Shown here piece by piece: positions 44,249 through 52,410 of a stretch of 52,410 nucleotides of DNA. This stretch comes from Branchiostoma floridae (taxonomy: Eukaryota > Chordata > Leptocardii > Amphioxiformes > Branchiostomatidae). Under the pieces are notes generated by a model that saw nothing but the letters and a program-made list of their open reading frames with translations, was not told the origin of the DNA and made no database searches. The position numbers and the translations under genes are program-made. Positions within the stretch are counted from its first letter, which is position 1. Each line of letters starts with the position of its first letter. The stretch is from the NCBI RefSeq assembly GCF_000003815.2, contig NC_049983.1:7399855-7452264 (forward strand), written 5' to 3'.

Positions 44249-44953
44249 TTACTTCAGGACGAGGTAACCATATTTTTTCATCAATGTCTGTTCTGAGACC
44301 CAGTTCTTGGTGTATTCGATCTCATAACTGTGATGAGGCAGCGCAGCAAACTCTATCAGATAAAACTTTTTGCCAGCGCGTTTTGTCTCCTTGATGACGC
44401 GTTGAGGAATGTCGCCAGGCTGGTGAGGTAGTGGGATGGTCCAGTCTCGATAGAGTGTCCACTCCTCCTCGTCGCCACTGTCGTAGCCGTACTCTTGACT
44501 TTCATCAGTCGAAGCCGTGCCGGAAGACGCGTCAGAGCCTGCATCACTCTCGGAACCACTCTGTTCGGTGTCGGTTTCTTTTGCTGAATCCTGAGAGTCC
44601 ATCACAGACTCATCAGTTTCGGTCTCTTCATCATGTGACTCCATCGAACTGTCGTCTTTTCCAACGTCATCGCCTTTTTCATTGTCTGTCAAAGAATCAA
44701 ATGCGTCCTTATCTTGTCCAGAGGACATGTCGGATGCGTCAAAAATATCGCGATCACGATAAGATCCCGTCTCGGGGTCTACGACGACTTCTCCCGAGGC
44801 AGCAGCTGAGTCGTCTCGGTGTCTTCTTTCTTGATGCCTATCGAGGTTAAACTTTCTAGCAAACTCCTGATCACAAAATTCACATACATGAGGCATGCTA
44901 CCTTTCTCTTCGTCAGACAGTAGGGAAATGATGCGATGTCGAAGTGCACACAA
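44249..44953 (-). CDS. C2H2 zinc-finger, acidic, single-exon protein of the mobile region
   Basis: An intact 234-codon ORF. One classical C2H2 finger is at residues 24-45 (CEFCDQEF, then LDRHQERRH; C24, C27, H40, H45). A Glu/Asp/Ser-rich low-complexity region spans about 47-165. A basic-aromatic C-terminal segment (about 175-234: QRVIKETKRAGKKFYLIEF, then WVSEQTLMKKYGYLVL) has a chromodomain-like flavour, which is a guess. It may start at Met1 or at Met20, just before the finger. It lies between the iteron repeats and decayed polymerase pieces and so probably belongs to the mobile element. It may bind its DNA; not tested. Confidence 0.65.
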   Translation of the reverse strand: MCALRHRIISLLSDEEKGSMPHVCEFCDQEFARKFNLDRHQERRHRDDSAAASGEVVVDPETGSYRDRDIFDASDMSSGQDKDAFDSLTDNEKGDDVGKDDSSMESHDEETETDESVMDSQDSAKETDTEQSGSESDAGSDASSGTASTDESQEYGYDSGDEEEWTLYRDWTIPLPHQPGDIPQRVIKETKRAGKKFYLIEFAALPHHSYEIEYTKNWVSEQTLMKKYGYLVLK

Positions 44954-45149
44954 TGATATACCACCTACACAATGGGAGACTTGCGATATATCATTCCAGT
45001 GTGCGTTTATGTATACAAATCAGTCACTCTAGATCTATATCTGTTTATACATCAGGAATCTTTAATGTGTTTACATGTATGTAGATACTTTAGGAGACTC
45101 TATACTTTTATTTGTCATGAAAGTGTTCATCTTTTTAATGTCAAACCAT

Positions 45150-46400
45150 GTGTACTTACATGTTTGAGTGTGATGATACGTTATATTTTGGCTGGGCGCA
45201 AGACTGTACACCCACGGAAATCAAGTACAAACTGGCCGATAACAAAATCCTCCGGGCTTTCCGCGCAGATGACCTGATCGGTGTGGTCGAATGCGATATC
45301 GAAGTCTCCGTGCATCTTAAAACACATTTTTTTCCGAAATGCCCCCAATTTTCAAGAACTGCGACATTTCCATCGACGACATCGTACTATGCCTAAACGA
45401 AAAACATCATGTCTAAACCCAGACGTTCTCTCATTGGAAGTATGTTTGGCAAAACGTTTTTGTTGGCCACACCCTTGCTGAAATGGTATCTGGAGAAGGT
45501 GGTGGAAGTGACCCATATTCATCAGGTACGTACCCAAAAAGTGTTCCAAACCTTTTGGCAACACTGTCAGTGATGCTCGTCGTGCTGGTGACAAAGATGA
45601 CAAAAAGGAAATCATAGCCGACACGATGAAACTGATTAGCAACGGTGCTTATGGCAAAGCGGTTACTAACAAAGAGAAGCAGTCTGACGTGTGCTACTGC
45701 GACAGTGAAGTCGCCGCAACACAGAAGATAAATTATCCCTGTTTCAGACAGATAACCGAGGTCGTCGATGGCTTTTACGAAATAGAAACTGGCAAGCGCC
45801 GCATCACATTTGACCTCCCCCTGCAGGTCGGGTTCTTTGATTACCAGTACGCCAAACTGCGCATGCTCCAGTTTTATTATGACTTTATGTTGAAGTTCGT
45901 GGACGTGTCCGATTTCTAATATTGCGAAATGGACAAAGACTCAGCCTACATAGCCATCTCCACGGACAGGCTGGAGGTTGTGATAAAGCCAGATTTAAGG
46001 GATGATTACGAACACGAGAAAAACCTCTGGTTCCCTCGCACGAAATCCCCTGTTATCAGTGTTAACGCCGCTTCGACAAACGAACTGCTGGGCTCTGCAA
46101 ATAAGAATGGTCCGGAGATGGGATTGTCGGGTTGTAAATGTGTTCAAAGACCTATTACTGTTTTGGTGGAGATAACAAAGCAGAGGACAAATACAGCTGC
46201 AAGGGGGTGAGCATAAGATGCAAAAATTATGAAAAGTATCTTACAGTTTTGACTACCCAGGAAGGTGGGAAGGGTGTTAACAGAGGCTTCCGCGTGAGAG
46301 ACAACCAGATGGTCACCTACACGCAAACACGAGACGCATTTTCCTAATTTTACACCAAACGTTCCGGATGACGGTGTCACAGCTCTACCCTTAGACATTT
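45150..46400 (+). pseudogene. Type-B DNA polymerase, C-terminal half, decayed (palindrome left arm)
   Basis: Frames shift several times but carry family-B palm motifs in order: KPRRSLIGSMFG-like (about 45410), KLISNGAYGK (motif B, Asn/Tyr/Gly, about 45630), FFDYQYAKLRMLQFYYDF (about 45840), and MDKDSAY (motif C, both Asp kept, 45929). A downstream KTYYCFGGD ... GVNRGFRV segment runs to about 46345. In-frame stop TAA at 45917-45919 just before motif C; other frameshifts near 45330, 45540 and 46100. Such protein-primed-type polymerases occur in Maverick/Polinton-like and related large DNA elements and animal DNA viruses. Which group this belongs to cannot be decided here. Not functional. Confidence 0.75.
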
Positions 46401-46404
46401 AGAC

Positions 46405-47420
46405 TGCACAGTGCACACTATCAATGATATCTTTACATATGTCTGCATTTGACAAGGATGGAGGAAAGTTTTTTTTAGGTGCGCCGATGGGGTGATTCTT
46501 CCCCAGTTTACTGATGCAAACCTCGGCCTGGGGAATGGCGTGGACTATCCATTTGGAGTCAGGACGCTGCCGGCGACAGTACTTCAGGACGTCTTTATCT
46601 GCTATTCTCTCAAGGAATCGCGTTGCAGGTCCTCTTTATGTTGACAATTACGGTTTTTTTTCCAGGAAGCGGTTGTTGTTCTCGTAGAGGTAGTAATAAC
46701 AAAGCTCGCCTTCGATGCTACGGAGAAGAAAACAGTAGGACAGATTGATTTTGAATGCCTGATTTTGGTTTCTGAGGATTGCCCGTACTTTGTCTGCCAG
46801 GTCGTCAACGTTGGCAGAGTTCAATCTGAAATTATGTCATTAACCGGTGTTTTTTAAATGTGTACGTATATTTGACCAGTTTTCTCTAAATATATCTGCT
46901 CCAAGGCTGGATCGTCGTCTTCCAAGTCCTCCGGTTTATGAAGGGGGTCTTCCTGCACGGGGGAATGTGTCGTTTGTTGGCTTGGGTCGGCTGCACACGT
47001 CTACGTTTCGGTGCGACTTCGTCAGCGTGATCAAAATATCGTCTTTTGTGACCGCGGGAGGTGTATCTTCGGGGTGTACCTATTTTCCGTGCCGCTGCAG
47101 CTCTCCTACCGCGTTAAACGAGGCGTTACACAAACGGCAGCTGAATACAAGCCTCGTCGGTGGTTGGTCGTGTATGCGCTTGTGTTCTCGCAGGCTGTCC
47201 GCCCTTGCAAACATCTTTCCACAGAAATCGCACTCGTGACGCGGAGCTTCCGACACGTGTTGTTTTTCGTCTCGTTTCAGAGCGTCGGCTCGAATGAAAG
47301 TTTATTTGCATGTCTCGCAGCGGTTTAATGTGGGTGACGCGGTGTGGGCAAATTTCTTGTGACGGTTAAAGGACTGTCTACGTTCGAACTCTTTCTGCAT
47401 TGGTGGCAACTGAACGCCAT
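46405..47420 (-). pseudogene. Zinc-finger / polymerase-associated N-terminal region, decayed (left arm)
   Basis: Mirror copy of 50428-51443. It starts with ATGGCGTTC after an intron-like acceptor (ttctttatttcag), shifts frame after 12 codons, then reads C2H2 fingers (CDFCGKMFARADSL.EH, CRLCNASFNAVGELQRH) broken by TAA and TAG. A helical ADKVRAILRNQNQAFKINLS segment follows. The fingers plus this segment resemble the N-terminal region of the polymerase family whose C-terminal half lies next to it, but on the opposite strand. Confidence 0.6.
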
Positions 47421-47922
47421 GGTTGCAATAACGACTAAGCTCTGAAATAAAGAACAAAGGAGTTTCTTAAACACACTGAAAAGCGATTGAACAAGACAGT
47501 ATGACAGTCTCAACATGGACGGAAAATACAAGGTGGTTGGGTCTAACTTTCTAAACCAAACCAAACCAAAATGAACCGCAAATATGTGTTCCCAAAACAC
47601 CAACACGAACGTCAAGGGCAGACGACCTGAGATTCCTACAAAAATATAACCAACCCGGAGGACTGGACATGGACAATGTTATTTTGCTATCTTGCCTCAG
47701 TTTACCCTAATTAGACTCCTTGCATTTTAATCTATCATCTTGCTGTTGACCTAATTATGTATGACTAAAACCACAAAGAATCAAATTGCTTTTCATGCAG
47801 TGATGCTGTTACAAAACCACGATACCCAGACTTGTTGCTGATTAGAAATAGCAACTGAAAACCTTTTTTCGACAAAGATCGGGGGCTGACCAACCCTGGC
47901 CTTTAGACATGATCCCAAATAT

Positions 47923-48201
47923 TTAAATTCCGTAAGGTAACAAGAGAACGAACAGTGTAACAGCACAAAACACGCAGATTAACTGCACAAGACACAGAAT
48001 AAATATAACCGAAGTACCGAAGTGTATAAATTGTGCGTTTTCTTCTTTCATCTTTGACAATAGCCACAAAAGGAGCCGGTCCGGCTCTGCATTCTTTGCT
48101 TTGGTCCAACATTTAATTCGGGTAAGAGGGACAAAAAACTTTATAACCCCCTTCACTAATGGGGCAGTGTGTGCCTTAAGCAGCCCAGACAAAAGCGACA
48201 T
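47923..48201 (-). CDS. Small membrane protein ORF, 92 residues (left arm)
   Basis: An intact 92-codon frame, identical on the other arm (49647-49925). The N-terminus MSLLSGLLKAHTAPLVKGVI is amphipathic. The C-terminal third (VIFILCLVQLICVFCAVTLF, then VLLLPYGI) is a strong membrane helix. Not recognised. In large DNA mobile elements small amphipathic/TM proteins can be structural, but nothing here shows that. With all neighbours decayed, its intactness may be chance. Confidence 0.35.
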   Translation of the reverse strand: MSLLSGLLKAHTAPLVKGVIKFFVPLTRIKCWTKAKNAEPDRLLLWLLSKMKEENAQFIHFGTSVIFILCLVQLICVFCAVTLFVLLLPYGI

Positions 48202-48453
48202 GCTAAAACTACGGACAGAAAACCATTATCCAATGCGTAAAAGGTTTGTTGGGCTCGCTTGTCCTGCGGAGATTTTGAAAAGATTTATGGTAGTTTGCCC
48301 CTGAAATTGCGTCCCTCTAACCAACCGAGTTCTCTGATCAATGTACAAACAAAATAAAGACAACCCCCCCGGAGTAACTCCGGAGTAGCTCCGGAGTACA
48401 TGCGTACCTGTATTTATGGTAGGTGTCTTATATTTTTCATGTGCGTGCGTGCC

Positions 48454-49394
48454 GGGCGATGGCTGTACAGCTTGCGGAGGTGGTCGGCGCAGAAGAGAGG
48501 GATATCAGTAGAGCCGAGACGTCCTCGCAGTTCCCACGTCGATGGTCAACTAAATTTCGTCCTGGCTCTTGGAGTTTTATAGAGATCTAGAACAATAGGT
48601 GATGTCAGGGGCTTCCCCCAAAGCCTCGAAAATATGCACGGCGACTGGGACATCGATACACGAAGACAAAGGACACAATTATCAGGTTATTGTTTTCGAC
48701 GTGGGAATATATCTTATATTTATTTTCGGTCCTTTCAACTAATGATGAGTCGCTACCCCCATAGGGACGTGTATGTGTAACCATGGTGATATGATAACAG
48801 AGATGGTGGTAAAGACAGTAAGTCATCAATCAGTGACGTCTTCAGAAGGATAAAATGCCGCGACCACTCTTAAGACCAGATCGCGATCAAAGACCGTTCC
48901 CGAAATTAAACAAAAGACGTAAACTAGGCATTGTTTAAGACGTGTGTAGCAACCAACGGTCAGCGGAAATATGTACTTGATGATACCGCAGGGATATGAA
49001 CTGAAAGGGATGCAGATAAAAGGGATGGTAATAGCGCTACCGACAAACGCACAATTCACAACAATATGAAACCAATTGCATTGGTCAAACATCGCACGGT
49101 AAAGATGAAAGAAAATATTTCTTTAGTGCTTCTAATCCCGGTGTCAAGGGTCTCTATAATAGAAATGGAGCGCCGTCACTCTTGACTCCCTCCTTTAAGA
49201 CGTAGGTGCTTTTTTTACGTTGTGTTACGTTGATTTGACATAAGCTATACGACGGCACGAAGGTTGCCAATGTTGGCTTCTGTGTTCATCTATTTATTCT
49301 AAAAAAACCATGAGTGATACATAATGAACAGTAAATAAACGATATCCCTTTGCCCTAGTGTCCTTTTGGTTGTTGTGTTGATACATGCATACAT
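48454..49394. other. Spacer of palindrome 2
   Basis: 941 bp of single-copy sequence relative to the arms. Its right part (49240-49394) is homologous, inverted, to 43410-43560 and 44045-44190 (gccaacgttggc-type block, aaaggacactagggcaaagg). No convincing gene. Confidence 0.7.
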
Positions 49395-49646
49395 GGCACG
49401 CACGCACATGAAAAATATAAGACACCTACCATAAATACAGGTACGCATGTACTCCGGAGCTACTCCGGAGTTACTCCGGGGGGGTTGTCTTTATTTTGTT
49501 TGTACATTGATCAGAGAACTCGGTTGGTTAGAGGGACGCAATTTCAGGGGCAAACTACCATAAATCTTTTCAAAATCTCCGCAGGACAAGCGAGCCCAAC
49601 AAACCTTTTACGCATTGGATAATGGTTTTCTGTCCGTAGTTTTAGC

Positions 49647-49925
49647 ATGTCGCTTTTGTCTGGGCTGCTTAAGGCACACACTGCCCCATTAGTGAAGGGG
49701 GTTATAAAGTTTTTTGTCCCTCTTACCCGAATTAAATGTTGGACCAAAGCAAAGAATGCAGAGCCGGACCGGCTCCTTTTGTGGCTATTGTCAAAGATGA
49801 AAGAAGAAAACGCACAATTTATACACTTCGGTACTTCGGTTATATTTATTCTGTGTCTTGTGCAGTTAATCTGCGTGTTTTGTGCTGTTACACTGTTCGT
49901 TCTCTTGTTACCTTACGGAATTTAA
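49647..49925 (+). CDS. Small membrane protein ORF, 92 residues (right arm)
   Basis: Identical to 47923-48201 on the other arm: amphipathic N-terminus, C-terminal membrane helix. See that entry; function unknown. Confidence 0.35.
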   Translation: MSLLSGLLKAHTAPLVKGVIKFFVPLTRIKCWTKAKNAEPDRLLLWLLSKMKEENAQFIHFGTSVIFILCLVQLICVFCAVTLFVLLLPYGI

Positions 49926-50427
49926 ATATTTGGGATCATGTCTAAAGGCCAGGGTTGGTCAGCCCCCGATCTTTGTCGAAAAAAGGTTTTCAGTTGCTAT
50001 TTCTAATCAGCAACAAGTCTGGGTATCGTGGTTTTGTAACAGCATCACTGCATGAAAAGCAATTTGATTCTTTGTGGTTTTAGTCATACATAATTAGGTC
50101 AACAGCAAGATGATAGATTAAAATGCAAGGAGTCTAATTAGGGTAAACTGAGGCAAGATAGCAAAATAACATTGTCCATGTCCAGTCCTCCGGGTTGGTT
50201 ATATTTTTGTAGGAATCTCAGGTCGTCTGCCCTTGACGTTCGTGTTGGTGTTTTGGGAACACATATTTGCGGTTCATTTTGGTTTGGTTTGGTTTAGAAA
50301 GTTAGACCCAACCACCTTGTATTTTCCGTCCATGTTGAGACTGTCATACTGTCTTGTTCAATCGCTTTTCAGTGTGTTTAAGAAACTCCTTTGTTCTTTA
50401 TTTCAGAGCTTAGTCGTTATTGCAACC

Positions 50428-51443
50428 ATGGCGTTCAGTTGCCACCAATGCAGAAAGAGTTCGAACGTAGACAGTCCTTTAACCGTCACAAGAAATTTGC
50501 CCACACCGCGTCACCCACATTAAACCGCTGCGAGACATGCAAATAAACTTTCATTCGAGCCGACGCTCTGAAACGAGACGAAAAACAACACGTGTCGGAA
50601 GCTCCGCGTCACGAGTGCGATTTCTGTGGAAAGATGTTTGCAAGGGCGGACAGCCTGCGAGAACACAAGCGCATACACGACCAACCACCGACGAGGCTTG
50701 TATTCAGCTGCCGTTTGTGTAACGCCTCGTTTAACGCGGTAGGAGAGCTGCAGCGGCACGGAAAATAGGTACACCCCGAAGATACACCTCCCGCGGTCAC
50801 AAAAGACGATATTTTGATCACGCTGACGAAGTCGCACCGAAACGTAGACGTGTGCAGCCGACCCAAGCCAACAAACGACACATTCCCCCGTGCAGGAAGA
50901 CCCCCTTCATAAACCGGAGGACTTGGAAGACGACGATCCAGCCTTGGAGCAGATATATTTAGAGAAAACTGGTCAAATATACGTACACATTTAAAAAACA
51001 CCGGTTAATGACATAATTTCAGATTGAACTCTGCCAACGTTGACGACCTGGCAGACAAAGTACGGGCAATCCTCAGAAACCAAAATCAGGCATTCAAAAT
51101 CAATCTGTCCTACTGTTTTCTTCTCCGTAGCATCGAAGGCGAGCTTTGTTATTACTACCTCTACGAGAACAACAACCGCTTCCTGGAAAAAAAACCGTAA
51201 TTGTCAACATAAAGAGGACCTGCAACGCGATTCCTTGAGAGAATAGCAGATAAAGACGTCCTGAAGTACTGTCGCCGGCAGCGTCCTGACTCCAAATGGA
51301 TAGTCCACGCCATTCCCCAGGCCGAGGTTTGCATCAGTAAACTGGGGAAGAATCACCCCATCGGCGCACCTAAAAAAAACTTTCCTCCATCCTTGTCAAA
51401 TGCAGACATATGTAAAGATATCATTGATAGTGTGCACTGTGCA
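50428..51443 (+). pseudogene. Zinc-finger / polymerase-associated N-terminal region, decayed (right arm)
   Basis: Begins ATGGCGTTC at 50428 after ttctttatttcag. A one-base frameshift occurs after TGCCACCAATGC. C2H2 fingers follow (CETCK, CDFCGKMFARADSLREHKRIH split across frames in places, CRLCNASF) with TAA near 50543 and TAG near 50766. After an AG at about 51021, a helical segment (LADKVRAILRNQ) and an EYxxYENNNRF-like stretch follow, with more frameshifts after 51190. Non-functional twin of 46405-47420. Confidence 0.6.
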
Positions 51444-51447
51444 GTCT

Positions 51448-52410
51448 AAATGTCTAAGGGTAGAGCTGTGACACCGTCATCCGGAACGTTTGGTGTAAAA
51501 TTAGGAAAATGCGTCTCGTGTTTGCGTGTAGGTGACCATCTGGTTGTCTCTCACGCGGAAGCCTCTGTTAACACCCTTCCCACCTTCCTGGGTAGTCAAA
51601 ACTTTAAGATACTTTTCATAATTTTTGCATCTTATGCTCACCCCCTTGCAGCTGTATTTGTCCTCTGCTTTGTTATCTCCACCAAAACAGTAATAGGTCT
51701 TTGAACACATTTACAACCCGACAATCCCATCTCCGGACCATTCTTATTTGCAGAGCCCAGCAGTTCGTTTGTCGAAGCGGCGTTAACACTGATAACAGGG
51801 GATTTCGTGCGAGGGAACCAGAGGTTTTTCTCGTGTTCGTAATCATCCCTTAAATCTGGCTTTATCACAACCTCCAGCCTGTCCGTGGAGATGGCTATGT
51901 AGGCTGAGTCTTTGTCCATTTCGCAATATTAGAAATCGGACACGTCCACGAACTTCAACATAAAGTCATAATAAAACTGGAGCATGCGCAGTTTGGCGTA
52001 CTGGTAATCAAAGAACCCGACCTGCAGGGGGAGGTCAAATGTGATGCGGCGCTTGCCAGTTTCTATTTCGTAAAAGCCATCGACGACCTCGGTTATCTGT
52101 CTGAGACAGGGATAATTTATCTTCTGTGTTGCGGCGACTTCACTGTCGCAGTAGCACACGTCAGACTGCTTCTCTTTGTTAGTAACCGCTTTGCCATAAG
52201 CACCGTTGCTAATCAGTTTCATCGTGTCGGCTATGATTTCCTTTTTGTCATCTTTGTCACCAGCACGACGAGCATCACTGACAGTGTTGCCAAAAGGTTT
52301 GGAACACTTTTTGGGTACGTACCTGATGAATATGGGTCACTTCCACCACTTCTCCAGATACCATTTCAGCAGGGTGTGGCCAACAAAAACGCTTTGCCAA
52401 ACATACTTTC
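51448..52410 (-). pseudogene. Type-B DNA polymerase, C-terminal half, decayed (right arm, cut by window)
   Basis: Mirror of 45439-46400. It shows NGAYGK, YQYAKLRMLQFYYDF and MDKDSAY with the same stop codon before motif C and the same frameshifts. The shared lesions show that the copy was already dead when the palindrome formed, or that gene conversion keeps the arms alike. Confidence 0.75.

Larger units (their letters stand above)
45439..48453. repeat. Left arm of palindrome 2 (near-identical)
   Basis: Every base pairs with 97848 minus its coordinate in the right arm. Matched open frames on the two arms have coordinate sums of exactly 97848 over the whole 45626-48304 range, so there is no net indel there. 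Only scattered single-base differences were noted. Homology ends at 48453/49395 on the spacer side. Confidence 0.95.
49395..52410. repeat. Right arm of palindrome 2 (runs off the window)
   Basis: Reverse complement of 45439-48453 with very few differences (for example one T fewer near 52375, and a T/C change in the motif after ATTATCCCTG). The window ends inside the arm, so the palindrome may be longer. Confidence 0.95.

Noticed and set aside
46602-46808. Minus-strand 68-codon frame (TTWQTKYGQSSETK...) and its mirror at 51040-51246
   Set aside because: It is an off-frame reading of the decayed zinc-finger/polymerase N-terminal region; the frame encoding LADKVRAILRNQ is the meaningful one.

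Overview
The window is animal nuclear DNA. The evidence is spliced genes with GT/AG borders, exon-shuffled EGF/TSP1/complement-control modules joined in phase 1, a Mab-21 domain, LINE and Tc1/mariner remnants, many MITEs, and a 100-N assembly gap. Gene content and repeat style fit an invertebrate deuterostome, most likely an amphioxus (Branchiostoma). That is an inference, not a database result. No tRNA, rRNA, operon or CRISPR was seen.

Layout. (1) 151-487 (+) is the last exon of an NNMT/INMT-like small-molecule methyltransferase. A complete five-exon paralogue lies at 26659-29087 (-), so two tail-to-tail copies bracket the left half of the window. (2) 2850-17565 is a very large, slightly eroded palindrome. 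Each arm carries one intronless leucine-rich-repeat (LRR) transmembrane receptor gene, and the two genes diverge: 4010-6487 (-) and 13559-16273 (+). Several MITE, LINE and satellite insertions are present in one arm only, with the matching empty site in the other arm. (3) 17565-26400 is repeat-rich. It holds a LINE 3' end, a DNA transposon with long terminal repeats, and a small putative two-exon gene with a good TATA/Initiator promoter (22890-25035). (4) 32858-42000 (-) holds a receptor gene in at least nine phase-consistent exons: EGF x2, TSP1, CCP-like, a cysteine-poor module, a GCC2/GCC3-type cysteine module, a Ser/Thr stalk and a TM segment. Two Mab-21-domain exons follow downstream. A Tc1/mariner element sits inside the CCP-like exon, and the Mab-21 exons carry two in-frame stops. 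(5) 42180-52410 is mobile DNA: iterated TACTCCGGAGTA repeats, an intact C2H2 zinc-finger/acidic protein, and a second, nearly perfect palindrome (arms 45439-48453 and 49395-52410, cut by the window edge). That palindrome carries decayed pieces of a type-B DNA polymerase, a zinc-finger gene, and a small intact membrane ORF.

Most noteworthy. Both LRR receptors have a cytoplasmic tail that pairs a class I SH3 ligand (RPLPALP) with adjacent pYxEI-type SH2 ligands (YAEI), an arrangement like a Src-family docking site. A copy-number-variable array of 28-residue repeats follows, each with an RR(A/V)SLP basophilic-kinase motif (three units in one gene, six in the other). With the divergent palindromic arrangement, this suggests a recently duplicated signalling receptor family. 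Receptor function is inferred from architecture only.
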